Shown piece after piece: positions 1 through 8,020 of a stretch of DNA of 49,263 nucleotides. Each line of letters begins with the position of its first letter. Within the stretch, counting starts at the first letter, position 1. This DNA comes from Massilia glaciei (GTDB taxonomy: Bacteria; Pseudomonadota; Gammaproteobacteria; Burkholderiales; Burkholderiaceae_D). Both the position numbers and the translations under genes were made by a program. The stretch is taken from NCBI RefSeq assembly GCF_003011895.2, contig NZ_PXWF02000222.1, forward strand, positions 1 through 49,263, written 5' to 3'. The notes beneath the pieces were generated by a model. The model had not been told where the DNA came from. It ran no database searches and was given only the letters and a program-made list of their open reading frames with translations.

Positions 1-295
1 GTTTGTCAAGTTTTTTCCGCGCTGATCTAAAAATTTCTTATGCGCTTAAGTCCGGTGGATTGGGACCGGCCCCCACACGCCCCCCATGTCAGCACAGCAA
101 AAAAATGCGGTGGTGATCGGCATCCCGAGGGATTGCTCCAAATAAAATTTTTTCGCATTTCCTATGGGTACATGTAAAGTATCCGTTGTTGTCCAAAAGC
201 CTGGAACAAGGCGGGCCACAGGTTTTGATCAATTCACTACCGCAACTGCAGACCGCAGCGGCCGAACAAATTCAGCCCAAGGAGGAGACTTCCCA
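1..295. other. Left-edge non-coding leader upstream of fadD
   Basis: No gene is supported here. The reading frame of fadD stays open back to an ATG at 164, but the translated stretch between 164 and 295 does not resemble the acyl-CoA ligase family, and the canonical Shine-Dalgarno AAGGAGGAGA sits at about 279-288 just before the ATG at 296. I therefore treat this as promoter and leader sequence. Any upstream gene lies outside the window. Confidence 0.5.
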
Positions 296-2041
296 ATGAA
301 CGACAAAATGGTTCAAGACAACGCGCCGTGGGTGGCGCGTTACAGCAAGGAAATTGATTGGCAATTGAATGGTCCGACAGATGCGAGCCTGCCGGCCATG
401 CTCGCCACCGCGGCCCGCACGTATGCGAAACACAAGGCATTCACTTGCGTGATGCCCAACGGTATGTACGGCACGCTGAGCTACGAACAAGTAGACAGCA
501 TGAGCGATGGCTTCGCCGTCTATCTGCGCGAGACGCTCGGCTTGCAGGCCGGCGCCCGGGTCGCGCTGCAGTCGCCAAACTCGCTCGTTACGCCGGTTGC
601 CGCCTTCGGCATCCTGAAGGCCGGTTGCGTGTTGGTTAACGTCAATCCGCTGTACACCGCAAAAGAAATGAAGCACCAGTTCAACGACGCCGGCGTCGAA
701 GCGCTCGTCATCGTCGATATGTTCGCCGACAAGCTAGCCGAAATCCTGGGCCAGACTGGCGTCAAGCATGTATTGATGTCGTCCGTGCCGAGCTTCTTTC
801 CACCACTTGTGCGGCATATCATCAAGGGCATCATGCGCTGGTGGAACCGCGTGATTCCAAGCACCTCGGTGAAAGCGACCCGTTTCGAAGCCGCTGTTGC
901 AATTGGCCAGCGTGTACGCGACGCCAAGAAGATCGACGTGGGCCAGTATTGGAAAAACCTCGGCCATGCCGACCTTGCGGTGCTGCAGTACACCGGCGGA
1001 ACCACCGGCGTGGCCAAAGGCGCGATGCTCAGCCACGGGAACCTGCTGTGGAACATGGAACAGATCATGGCCGTCGGGCGCGCCAACATCGACAACGGCA
1101 AGGAAGTGGTATTGACGGCGCTGCCGCTGTACCACATCTATGCATTCACCGCCAACCTCCTGATGTTTTACAAGACCGGCGGGCGCAATATCCTGGTTCC
1201 GAGCCCGCGTCCGATCCAAAACCTGCAGCGCGCGGTTGAAAACTACAAGATCACCTGGATTTCCGGTGTGAACACCTTGTACAACGCGCTGATGAATGAA
1301 GAGTGGTTCAATGCGTTCCCGCCGAAACACCTCAAAGCGTCGATTGGCGGCGGCGCCGCGATGCACCACAGTGTCGTCAAGCGCTGGGAGAAGATGACCG
1401 GCAGGCGCCTGCTCGAAGCCTATGGTTTGACCGAAACCGCACCGCTGGTGTGTTCGCAATTGCACGGCGGCCCGTCGAAAACCGATTCGATCGGCGTCCC
1501 GGCACCGCACACCGACATCCGCCTGGTGGACGACGATGGCGTCGACGTGGCGCCGGGCCAACCGGGTGAACTCATCGTGCGCGGCCCGCAGGTCATGCAA
1601 GGCTACTGGAATCAAGCCGACGAAACGGCCAACGTGCTGCGCAACGGCTGGTTCCATACCGGGGACGTGGCGGTCATGGACGAGGACTGCACGTTCCGCA
1701 TCGTCGACCGCAAAAAGGACATGATCCTGGTGTCGGGCTTCAATGTCTATCCAAACGAGATCGAGGAAGTGCTGTCCGCGCACGACAAGGTGATGGAGGC
1801 GGCGATCGTCGGCGTGCCCGATGTGCGCACCGGCGAGGCGGTGCGCGCCTATGTCGTCAAGCGCGACGACACGCTGACCGAGGAGGAGCTCGCGGCGCAC
1901 TGCCGGCAGAACCTGGCCGCCTACAAGGTCCCGGTGCGCTTCACGTTCCGCGACGAGCTGCCCAAGACGCCGATCGGCAAGATCCTGCGCAAGGACTTGC
2001 GCACGGAAGCGCTGGCCGAACATCACAAGAGCGCGGCCTAA
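296..2041 (+). CDS. fadD: Long-chain-fatty-acid--CoA ligase
   Basis: The 581-residue protein is an ANL-superfamily acyl-CoA synthetase that activates fatty acids with ATP and CoA for beta-oxidation or lipid remodelling, at the cytoplasmic face of the inner membrane. The AMP-binding signature YTGGTTGVAKG starts at residue 232, followed by the GLTETAP adenylation motif and the C-terminal linker VDRKKDMILVSGFNVYP, which carries the FadD-type fatty-acyl signature. The C-terminal KTPIGKILR contains the usual catalytic lysine. E. coli FadD is 561 residues, so the length fits. The ATG at 296 has a strong AAGGAGG box; an ATG at 164 in the same frame would add 44 residues unlike the family. The transporter gene follows after 38 bases, so the two may be co-transcribed. 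Substrate chain length cannot be read from sequence. Confidence 0.93.
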   Translation: MNDKMVQDNAPWVARYSKEIDWQLNGPTDASLPAMLATAARTYAKHKAFTCVMPNGMYGTLSYEQVDSMSDGFAVYLRETLGLQAGARVALQSPNSLVTPVAAFGILKAGCVLVNVNPLYTAKEMKHQFNDAGVEALVIVDMFADKLAEILGQTGVKHVLMSSVPSFFPPLVRHIIKGIMRWWNRVIPSTSVKATRFEAAVAIGQRVRDAKKIDVGQYWKNLGHADLAVLQYTGGTTGVAKGAMLSHGNLLWNMEQIMAVGRANIDNGKEVVLTALPLYHIYAFTANLLMFYKTGGRNILVPSPRPIQNLQRAVENYKITWISGVNTLYNALMNEEWFNAFPPKHLKASIGGGAAMHHSVVKRWEKMTGRRLLEAYGLTETAPLVCSQLHGGPSKTDSIGVPAPHTDIRLVDDDGVDVAPGQPGELIVRGPQVMQGYWNQADETANVLRNGWFHTGDVAVMDEDCTFRIVDRKKDMILVSGFNVYPNEIEEVLSAHDKVMEAAIVGVPDVRTGEAVRAYVVKRDDTLTEEELAAHCRQNLAAYKVPVRFTFRDELPKTPIGKILRKDLRTEALAEHHKSAA

Positions 2042-2079
2042 GGCCCGCATCGATAAAACCAAGACAAGGAGACCTCACA

Positions 2080-2988
2080 ATGTTGACTGAAGCCGAAACC
2101 AGATTACTGGGCGTGCTGATGATGGTAATCATGCTGGGCATGGGCGCCTCGCTGACCTTCAAGGATTTCGCCATCGCGCTGCGCAAGCCGCAAGGGGTGC
2201 TTGTCGGGATGCTGTGCCAGTACGGCATCATGCCGTTCCTCGCTTTTTCGCTGGCCAAGGTGCTGGGCCTGCCGCCGGCGATGGCAATCGGCCTGATCTT
2301 GATGGGCTGCATGCCGGGCGGGACCACCTCGAACATCTTCGCCTACTTCAGCAAGGGCACGCTGTCGTTGTCGATCCTGATGACGATGTCATCGACCCTG
2401 GTTGCCATCGTCATGGTGCCGCTCACGCTCGGCCTGTATTCCTCAGGCATCGAAGGCCAATGGCTAATCCCGCGCAGCAATCTGGTGCAGGTGCTGGCGG
2501 TGCTGCTGGTGCCCACGCTGATCGGCCTTTCGCTGCGCAAGTTAAATGCCAATATCGGCGCGGTGATCGAACTGGTCGGTGCTGTGCTCGGCGTATTCGT
2601 CATCTTGTTCCTGCTCGTGTCATGGGTGCCGCGCAATTGGCAATTGCTGCTCGACACCGGCCCGGCGATCTACACCGGCGCGATCGGCCTGGGTCTGATC
2701 GGATTCGCGCTTGGCTATGGCCTGTCGCGCTTGTTCCGCCAGGATGCGCGCCGCGCCCGCACCATCGCGCTTGAGACCGGCATCCAGAACGGCCCGCTGG
2801 CGGTATTGATCGTGCTGCTGTCATTCCCCGGCCCCGAGCAGCAGCAGGTATTGTTGATTCCGGTCCTGTACTCGCTGTTCATTGTGCTGACCTCGTCCGC
2901 AATCACCGTCTGGTTCCGCCGCCTGACCACGCGCGAGGAACTGTCGCGTGACCAGTCCAAGCTAGGCAGCGTGGTGGCGGCGCGCTGA
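2080..2988 (+). CDS. Bile acid:sodium symporter (BASS) family transporter
   Basis: The 302-residue integral membrane protein has about nine or ten hydrophobic segments and the BASS-family pattern: an N-terminal GMGASLTFKDF segment, the glycine-rich GCMPGGTTSNIFAY loop (about residues 70-83), and ALETGIQNGPLAV, the conserved second crossover motif. Family members move organic anions such as bile acids, pantoate or keto acids with sodium. The start ATG has an AAGGAG box 9 bases upstream. Position after fadD could hint at uptake or efflux of a carboxylate related to acyl-CoA metabolism, but this is only context. Confidence 0.88.
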   Translation: MLTEAETRLLGVLMMVIMLGMGASLTFKDFAIALRKPQGVLVGMLCQYGIMPFLAFSLAKVLGLPPAMAIGLILMGCMPGGTTSNIFAYFSKGTLSLSILMTMSSTLVAIVMVPLTLGLYSSGIEGQWLIPRSNLVQVLAVLLVPTLIGLSLRKLNANIGAVIELVGAVLGVFVILFLLVSWVPRNWQLLLDTGPAIYTGAIGLGLIGFALGYGLSRLFRQDARRARTIALETGIQNGPLAVLIVLLSFPGPEQQQVLLIPVLYSLFIVLTSSAITVWFRRLTTREELSRDQSKLGSVVAAR

Positions 2989-3009
2989 ACCCGGGCGCCG
3001 AAGAAAACG

Positions 3010-3033
3010 CGCGGCCAGGCTGACCTGGCCGCG
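3010..3033 (+). terminator. Strong GC hairpin after the transporter gene
   Basis: A perfect 10-bp stem CGCGGCCAGG / CCTGGCCGCG with a 4-base loop lies 22 bases after the transporter stop. It is not followed by a clear T-run, so it may end transcription weakly or protect the 3' end. Confidence 0.5.
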
Positions 3034-3064
3034 TGAGGTTGGAGTTTGTCCCGCCAAATGCGAA

Positions 3065-3090
3065 ATGGCCCGTGATTTCTCACGGGCCAT
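3065..3090 (-). terminator. Hairpin downstream of the tRNA-Asn remnant
   Basis: A perfect 10-bp stem ATGGCCCGTG / CACGGGCCAT with a 6-base loop. On the minus strand it begins about 10 bases after the 3' end of the truncated tRNA-Asn and runs into TTTCGCATTTGG, as tRNA terminators usually do. I read it as the terminator of the former tRNA gene. Confidence 0.5.
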
Positions 3091-3099
3091 TGCATATTC

Positions 3100-3147
3100 C
3101 GGCTCCCCGACTTGGGCGCGAACCAGGGCCCCGCGGATTATCCTAAG
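3100..3147 (-). pseudogene. 3' half of a tRNA-Asn gene (remnant)
   Basis: Read on the minus strand this stretch matches the 3' half of a betaproteobacterial tRNA-Asn: the anticodon-arm 3' side ...TAATCCGC, variable loop, CCTGGTTCG of the T-arm, and the acceptor strand TCGGGGAGCC. The T-stem has a C-A mismatch, the terminal CCA is altered, and the 5' half (acceptor strand TCCCCGA and D-arm) is missing upstream. It is therefore not a functional tRNA. A terminator-like hairpin follows at the expected place. Such half tRNAs are typical of old integration or deletion scars. Confidence 0.55.
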
Positions 3148-3200
3148 CCCGGCAGCGTCCCTGGGAGTGCCGAGTGCTCCTTGGAAGTTTTCCTTGGTGG

Positions 3201-3476
3201 TCAAGGATACTGCTGCCGTGAATGCAGTACGGAGACTATTTCGATCGCGATAGCGCTGACGCGATATACGATAATGTAATTGGGGTGGGCAACGAGTTCA
3301 CGCGTGCCGGATACCCGCCCAAGGCGGTACAGATACGGATGGTGTGGTAGTTGCGAAACGGCGCGCTCGATGTCGTCGTATAGGTCGAGCGCGGATTGAG
3401 GGTTGCGCTCCGCAATGTATTCGAGGGTTGCCGCAAGATCTGCTTGTGCTTCAGCGCGCCACAGGATCGAAAGCAT
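3201..3476 (-). CDS. RelE/ParE family toxin of a type II toxin-antitoxin pair
   Basis: The 91-residue basic protein has the ParE/RelE fold signature: WRAEAQADL near the N-terminus, YIAERNP, the GRVSGTRELV strand pair, and the C-terminal YIIVYRV...VLHSRQ. ParE members poison DNA gyrase and RelE members cleave mRNA on the ribosome; sequence alone does not decide which. The start overlaps the upstream antitoxin gene by 26 bases, the usual coupling in such pairs. It lies beside a broken tRNA-Asn, consistent with arrival on a mobile element. Confidence 0.85.
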   Translation of the reverse strand: MLSILWRAEAQADLAATLEYIAERNPQSALDLYDDIERAVSQLPHHPYLYRLGRVSGTRELVAHPNYIIVYRVSAIAIEIVSVLHSRQQYP

Positions 3477-3654
3477 GGGCCTGGCGCTTCGCTTCGATGA
3501 TATCGCGCAACTTGGCCATTACCTGATCATGCGGCAGGGACGGGCGCTGGTCGTCAAGCGATGCCTGAACTTTCGCTCGAAACCAGCGATCATGAGCTTC
3601 GGCTTCTGCGACCGTGGCGAACTCGGACTCAATCGGTGATAGGACGGTACTCAT
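3451..3654 (-). CDS. Antitoxin partner of the ParE/RelE toxin
   Basis: A 67-residue protein starting at the ATG at 3654 (MSTVLSPIESEF...). It is rich in charged residues, with the EAEAHDRWFRAKVQASLDD core and a C-terminal helix LRDIIEAKRQ, typical of RelB/ParD-like antitoxins that bind DNA with the N-terminus and wrap the toxin with the C-terminus. A TATAAT box on the minus strand at 3664-3669 lies only 9 bases before this ATG, so the transcript may be nearly leaderless; a further in-frame ATG at 3696 would then lie outside the transcript. It probably represses its own promoter, as most such antitoxins do. Confidence 0.75.
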   Translation of the reverse strand: MSTVLSPIESEFATVAEAEAHDRWFRAKVQASLDDQRPSLPHDQVMAKLRDIIEAKRQAHAFDPVAR

Positions 3655-4132
3655 AGTCTGGTGATTATACGGCAGGCTGCCAGATGACGGCCGCATACCT
3701 CATGATGGTTGATAGTTGTCAATGCAGAATTGGATAATTTCCCGGAACCATGGGGCTGTCCACGCTTGGCCTTGTGTGTGACTCGTGGTCGATGACTTTT
3801 CGCAGCTTGGCCGTGACATGGTCAAATGCAGCGGCGCCCGTCGTCGTGTCGGCGCGCGAGACCTGTCATCCAGGGCTCGTTTGGCCGCGCCCGGTCCATT
3901 TCCGGTCGGGGTGGCGGGTCGTCAGACCTGTTGCGTGGCGAACTGATGCCAGGTCAGTAATGTTCCGGCAGCAGGATCGTGCTTGATACGCGTGAGGCTT
4001 CCGTGATGATATTGGTCACGCCACTGAAAGCAATCGTAGGTGTCGAAAGGTGAGGGCAAAGTATAGATATTTGATGGGGACGGCACCGACCGGACGTTTT
4101 CCGAAGCGACCAGAGGGCGACCAGAAATAAAA
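3655..4132. other. Gene-poor stretch between antitoxin and tRNA-Lys
   Basis: I see no convincing gene here. A plus-strand frame of 78 codons (3750-3986) has no recognisable protein features. The TATAAT of the toxin-antitoxin operon is at 3664-3669 (minus). The base composition is less GC-rich than the neighbours, in line with a foreign or decayed segment. Confidence 0.4.
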
Positions 4133-4160
4133 AAGCCCACGAACCTAAATTCGTGGGCTT
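4133..4160 (-). terminator. Rho-independent terminator of tRNA-Lys
   Basis: An 11-bp perfect stem AAGCCCACGAA / TTCGTGGGCTT with a 6-base loop is flanked by an A-run at 4129-4134 that reads as TTTTTT on the minus strand. It stands 12 bases after the 3' end of tRNA-Lys. Confidence 0.85.
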
Positions 4161-4172
4161 CTTGCTTATTCG

Positions 4173-4248
4173 TGGTAGGCCGTGCGGGATTCGAACCTGC
4201 GACCAACGGATTAAAAGTCCGCTGCTCTACCAGCTGAGCTAACGACCC
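4173..4248 (-). tRNA. tRNA-Lys (anticodon TTT)
   Basis: On the minus strand the 76-base sequence folds as a full cloverleaf: acceptor GGGTCGT / ACGGCCT with G-U pairs, D-arm GCTCAGCTGGTAGAGC, anticodon arm CGGAC-TTTTAAT-CCG with anticodon TTT, T-arm GCAGGTTCGAATCCTGC and an encoded terminal CCA. It reads lysine AAA/AAG codons. A terminator follows directly. It lies downstream of cpoB on the same strand with a 73-base gap. Confidence 0.97.
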
Positions 4249-4321
4249 CGAAAGAAGCAAGATTATAGGGGCTGGCAGCGGTCCTGTCAAATGCCCCCGT
4301 CCATTATTTCGGAAATTTCCC

Positions 4322-5086
4322 TTACTTCAGCGTGACCAGGCGGTCCTTTGCGGTCTGCGCGGCCGAGGTGCCCGGATAGCGCGAGACCAGCGTCTGCAGC
4401 GTTTTCTTGGCGTTCTTCTTGTCCTTCAACTGGGTGTAACTGTCGGCGATGTTGAGCATCGCGTCGGCCGCCTGCGGGCTGTCCTTGTAGGCCACGCCGA
4501 GCGCCTGCTGCGCCGTGATCGCGTTCTTGTAGTCGCCCTGCGCGTAGTAGGCGTTGCCGCTCCAGTATTGCGCGTTGGCGGCGTAGGGCGAATCCGGATA
4601 GCGGCGCACGAACAGGCTCAGCGCGCTGGCGGCGCCGGCGTAGTCGCCCGTCTTGAACAGCCCCATGGCCGCCTCGTAGCTCTGTTGCTCCGATGGCGCG
4701 ACCGAGCTTTCCTGGCCGTCGATGGTGACTTGGCGCGGCTCGATCTTGCGGATGCGCGCGTCGAGGTCGGCGTACAGGTCTTTCTGGCGGCGCTGGGTGT
4801 TGGCCACTTCGTTGGCCAGCACCTCGATCTGGCCGCGCAGCTCGGCGATCGTCTGCAGCGTCTGCTCGTGCCGGTTGAGCGACTCGAGCGCGGCGTGCTT
4901 GTCCGATTTTGTGTCGATGCGCGCGTTGACCTCGCGCGCGAGATTGTCGACCTTGGCGCGCAGGTCGAGGATCGCCTTGCGCGCTTCGTTGTCGTCGAGT
5001 ATGCCGGCGCTCGCGCCCAAAGGCAGGCAGGCGGCCAGGGCGAACAAGGCGGCGGCGAGGCGGGTCTTGGAGAATGTCATCATCAT
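4322..5086 (-). CDS. cpoB: Tol-Pal system protein CpoB (YbgF)
   Basis: The 254-residue periplasmic protein has a signal peptide (about residues 1-27, ending ASA), then a long coiled-coil segment (about 35-115) that trimerises the family, a linker, and C-terminal TPR repeats (from about 130: YEAAMGLFKTGDYAGAASALSLF, then NAQYWSGNAYYAQGDYKNAI and the third unit). CpoB links peptidoglycan synthesis by PBP1B with outer-membrane constriction by the Tol-Pal machine. Three successive ATGs (5086, 5083, 5080) could start it; the first is used here. It is the last gene of the Tol-Pal cluster, 115 bases after pal. Confidence 0.93.
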   Translation of the reverse strand: MMMTFSKTRLAAALFALAACLPLGASAGILDDNEARKAILDLRAKVDNLAREVNARIDTKSDKHAALESLNRHEQTLQTIAELRGQIEVLANEVANTQRRQKDLYADLDARIRKIEPRQVTIDGQESSVAPSEQQSYEAAMGLFKTGDYAGAASALSLFVRRYPDSPYAANAQYWSGNAYYAQGDYKNAITAQQALGVAYKDSPQAADAMLNIADSYTQLKDKKNAKKTLQTLVSRYPGTSAAQTAKDRLVTLK

Positions 5087-5145
5087 GGGACTCTTTCAGT
5101 ATCTATTGCAACAGCCTGGCCGGAGTGCCGTGGCTGATATGGAAC

Positions 5146-5172
5146 GGGGCACAGGCCGCTGCCTTGTGCCCC
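5146..5172 (-). other. Hairpin between pal and cpoB
   Basis: An 8-bp perfect stem GGGGCACA / TGTGCCCC with a short inner GGC/GCC pairing lies in the 115-base gap after pal. There is no T-run, so it may attenuate or stabilise the upstream tol-pal message rather than terminate it. Confidence 0.4.
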
Positions 5173-5201
5173 CGTCTCAATCCGCCGGCGCTGGCCGGGA
5201 A

Positions 5202-5726
5202 TTAATAGACGATATCAGCGCGGCGATTCTCTGCCCATGCCTCTTCGCCCGAACCCATCATTTTCGGCTTTTCTTCGCCCAGCGACACCGCTTCCATCTG
5301 GTTCTCGGCCACGCCCAGCGAGGACATCGCCTTGCGCACGGCCTCGGCGCGCTTCTGGCCCAGCGCCAGGTTGTACTCGGTGCCGCCGCGGTCATCGGTG
5401 TTGCCCTGGATGAGGATCTTGCGCGACTGGTTCTTGCCCAGGTACGAGGAGTGGTTGTTCACGACCGCCTGGCCGTCCTCGCGCACCACGTAGCTGTCGT
5501 AGTCGAAGTAGACGCTGCGTTTGGCCAGCACGCCTTTTGGATCGTCGATCGGATCGACATTGACGACCGTCGTGGCGACGTCGTTGCTGTCTTGCTTGGT
5601 CGCGAGCGGGGCGACCGGGGTGCGTTCTTCGATCTTTGGCGGCTCCGACAGCGGGATCGGCGTCTTGCAGGCTGCGAGAAGGACGGCGCTGCCGATGAGG
5701 AAGGCGAGGCTTTTAGTATTGCGCAT
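5202..5726 (-). CDS. pal: Peptidoglycan-associated lipoprotein Pal
   Basis: The 174-residue outer-membrane lipoprotein has a lipobox LLAAC with the acylated cysteine at residue 20, a flexible linker, and an OmpA-like peptidoglycan-binding domain (about 65-174) with the NTDDRGGTEYNLALGQKRA motif that contacts meso-diaminopimelate. Pal anchors the outer membrane to the wall and is moved to the septum by TolQRA and TolB. The ATG at 5726 has an AGGAGAAAAAC box upstream and gives a normal signal peptide; the frame stays open far upstream but only over the antisense of tolB. Gap to tolB is 53 bases. Confidence 0.97.
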   Translation of the reverse strand: MRNTKSLAFLIGSAVLLAACKTPIPLSEPPKIEERTPVAPLATKQDSNDVATTVVNVDPIDDPKGVLAKRSVYFDYDSYVVREDGQAVVNNHSSYLGKNQSRKILIQGNTDDRGGTEYNLALGQKRAEAVRKAMSSLGVAENQMEAVSLGEEKPKMMGSGEEAWAENRRADIVY

Positions 5727-5779
5727 GGTTTTTCTCCTGGGCTTGGTGGTGAGTGGTACTTGAGTCGTACTCGAAAAAA

Positions 5780-7045
5780 TCACTTGATGAAAGGACCCCA
5801 GCTGGGCTCCCGGATGCTTCCCGCCTGGGTCGACAGGCGGTGCTTGGTGCGCCCGTCGACCGACACGACCGACAGCGTGGTGCGCCCGCCGCCTTTGTTG
5901 GCGTACATGATGTACTTGCCGTTGGGCGCGAAACTCGGTTCGCTCGCGCCCTCGGCCAGGCGCATCTCCTGGCCGCTGGCCAGGTCCATCGCGTACAGCG
6001 AGAAGCCGCCTTCGCGCTGCGAGATCCAGGCCAGCGTCTTGCCGTCGGCCGACACGCGCGGGCTGATGTTGTAGCCGCCCTTGAAGGTCACGCGCGTGGC
6101 GTTGCCGCCGCTCGCACTCATCTTGTAGATCTGCGGTCCGCCGCTGCGGTCGCTGGTGAAATAGATGCTCTGGCCGTCGGCCGAGTAGTGCGGCTCGGTG
6201 TCGATGCCGTTGCTGTTGGACAGGCGGCGCAGGCCGCTGCCGTCGGCGTTGACCGAGTAGACCTGGGTGTTGCCGTCTTTCGACAGCGCCACCGTGAGCT
6301 TGCTGCCGTCGGGCGACCAGGACGGCGCCGAGTTGCTGCCCTTTTGGTTGACCACGATCTTGCGCCCGCCGGTGACCAGGTTCTGCACGTAGATCACCGG
6401 TTTGCGCGCCTCGAACGAGACGTAGGCCACCTTGGTGCCGTCGGGCGACCAGGATGGCGAGATGATCGGCTCGTTCGAGCGCACCGCGACCTGCACGCCT
6501 TCGCCGTCGGAATCGGCGATTTCGAGGCGGTAGTCGCGCGCGCGGCGGTTCTCGTTGACGTAGGCGAGGCGGGTGGCGAAGGCGCCGCGGTTGCCCGTCA
6601 TCTTCAGGTAGATGTCGTCGGCGATCTTGTGGCCCGACAGGCGCGTGTGCCTGGCCGCGGCCGCAACGCTGAGCTGGGACAGCTCGCCCGATTTGATTGT
6701 GTCGAGCAGGCGGTAGCGCACGTCGAAGCGGCCGTCGGCCAGGCGCTGCACGGAGCCGACGACGAGCGCGTCGGCGCCGCGCGACTTCCACTGGGCGTAG
6801 TCGACCTTGTCGGATTCGCCGATGACGACACCGGCGTCGATGACCTTGAAGGCGCCGCTGCGCTCGAGGTCGGCCTTGATGATGGCCGACATCTGGGCCG
6901 GCGCGATCGACTCGTCGGCGAACGCGGCCACCGCGATCGGGATCTGGTTGTTGCCGACGCCGGCGATTTCAACGCGCAACTGGGCTTGCGCTGAGGCGCC
7001 CGCCAGCATCGCTACGGTGAAAAGGAAGAGGGTTTGTTTTTTCAT
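5780..7045 (-). CDS. tolB: Tol-Pal system beta-propeller protein TolB
   Basis: The 421-residue periplasmic protein has a signal peptide (MKKQTLFLF...ASAQA), an N-terminal TolB domain (about 25-155) and a C-terminal six-bladed propeller recognised by repeated SWSPDG / PHYSADG / PRVSADG blades. It binds Pal and TolA and shuttles Pal between wall-bound and free states. The start used is the ATG at 7045; an ATG 18 bases upstream would only add MQRATH before the signal peptide. Confidence 0.97.
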   Translation of the reverse strand: MKKQTLFLFTVAMLAGASAQAQLRVEIAGVGNNQIPIAVAAFADESIAPAQMSAIIKADLERSGAFKVIDAGVVIGESDKVDYAQWKSRGADALVVGSVQRLADGRFDVRYRLLDTIKSGELSQLSVAAAARHTRLSGHKIADDIYLKMTGNRGAFATRLAYVNENRRARDYRLEIADSDGEGVQVAVRSNEPIISPSWSPDGTKVAYVSFEARKPVIYVQNLVTGGRKIVVNQKGSNSAPSWSPDGSKLTVALSKDGNTQVYSVNADGSGLRRLSNSNGIDTEPHYSADGQSIYFTSDRSGGPQIYKMSASGGNATRVTFKGGYNISPRVSADGKTLAWISQREGGFSLYAMDLASGQEMRLAEGASEPSFAPNGKYIMYANKGGGRTTLSVVSVDGRTKHRLSTQAGSIREPSWGPFIK

Positions 7046-7086
7046 GTGTGTGGCTCTTTGCAAAGTTCGTCGAGGCCCAAAAAGGC

Positions 7087-8010
7087 CTAATCGAGATCCT
7101 TCATGGAGAAGGCGATCACGAGGTTTCGCTCTACCGTACCATCTTTCTTCTTAGGAAGTGGTGACGATTTGATAATGCCATTTTCAACCGCCTCGTCAAA
7201 GGCGGCCACGCCGCTGCTCTTTTTCATGCGCACCGAGCCGGGCAGGATCTCGCCCGTCGGCAGCTGGGCGAGGGTGAACACGGCTTGCGGGTTGCTGGGC
7301 ACATTGGTGTTGCCGGCGTAGGAGGTCTCGCCCTTGATCTTGCGCCTGATGTCCGCGAGGTAGCTCTTGTCGATCACCGACGCCGTCGATTGCGCGGCCG
7401 AGCCCGTGTCGCTGGCCTTGCCAATCATGCGTTTGAGCGCATTCTGGCGCGCGTTTTCGAGCCGGTCCGCTTCGTCATCGGTCGCTTTTTTGGCGGCGGC
7501 GGCGAGCTTGTTCAGCATGGCCTTTTTGGCGTCGTCGAGTTTCTTCTTTTCGGCCAGCTCGCGCGCCTTCTCCTTGGCCGCCAGTTCCTTGACCTGTTTT
7601 TCCTCGAGTTCCTTGAGCCTGAGTTTTTCCGCCTTCAGCTTGGCCTTCTCGATCGCGATGTCGGGCGGCTTCGGCGCGGCCGGTTGCTCTTTCGGCGGCT
7701 CGATCGGGCGCGCGACGGGCTCGGGGACCGGTTCGGGGATGGGCTCCGGGACCGGCTCGGGCGGCGGCAGCGGCTCGGCCACCGGTTCGGACGCCGGCGG
7801 CGGTGCCGGCGCGGCCGATTGGGTTTTCATGTCCCAGACCTCGGCCTCGATGACGACCGGTTCGGTGTTCTGCCAGCTCACGCCGATCCACAGGAACAGC
7901 AGCAAGCCCGCGTGCACCAGGGCCGCGAGCGCGATCGACGGCCAGCGGCTCGGCTCGGGTGGCACGCGGTACGGTGCGCCGTTGGGGGAAGCGGGAGTCA
8001 GCGTGGACAC
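7087..8010 (-). CDS. tolA: Cell envelope protein TolA
   Basis: The 307-residue protein spans the periplasm from the TolQR motor to Pal. It has one N-terminal membrane helix (about residues 24-44), a proline/glutamate-rich segment (about 65-115, repeated PEPVPEP units), a long charged helical domain II rich in Lys/Glu/Ala (about 118-205), and a C-terminal TonB-like domain (about 215-307) with SYAGNTNVPSNPQAVF. This order is that of TolA proteins of betaproteobacteria. It ends 41 bases before tolB and starts 10 bases after tolR. Confidence 0.93.
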   Translation of the reverse strand: MSTLTPASPNGAPYRVPPEPSRWPSIALAALVHAGLLLFLWIGVSWQNTEPVVIEAEVWDMKTQSAAPAPPPASEPVAEPLPPPEPVPEPIPEPVPEPVARPIEPPKEQPAAPKPPDIAIEKAKLKAEKLRLKELEEKQVKELAAKEKARELAEKKKLDDAKKAMLNKLAAAAKKATDDEADRLENARQNALKRMIGKASDTGSAAQSTASVIDKSYLADIRRKIKGETSYAGNTNVPSNPQAVFTLAQLPTGEILPGSVRMKKSSGVAAFDEAVENGIIKSSPLPKKKDGTVERNLVIAFSMKDLD

Positions 8011-8020
8011 GTCGGCCTCG

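Noticed and set aside
164-295. N-terminal extension of fadD from the ATG at 164
   Set aside because: The ATG at 296 has the strong AAGGAGG box and gives the family's normal length.
3750-3986. A 78-codon plus-strand frame in the gap before tRNA-Lys
   Set aside because: No Shine-Dalgarno, no recognisable protein pattern and no neighbour context.
3922-4290. A 122-codon minus-strand frame across the tRNA-Lys
   Set aside because: It is the translation of the tRNA gene itself (the familiar LAQLVEQRTFNPLVAGSNPARPT-type artefact, here split over the tRNA), not a protein.
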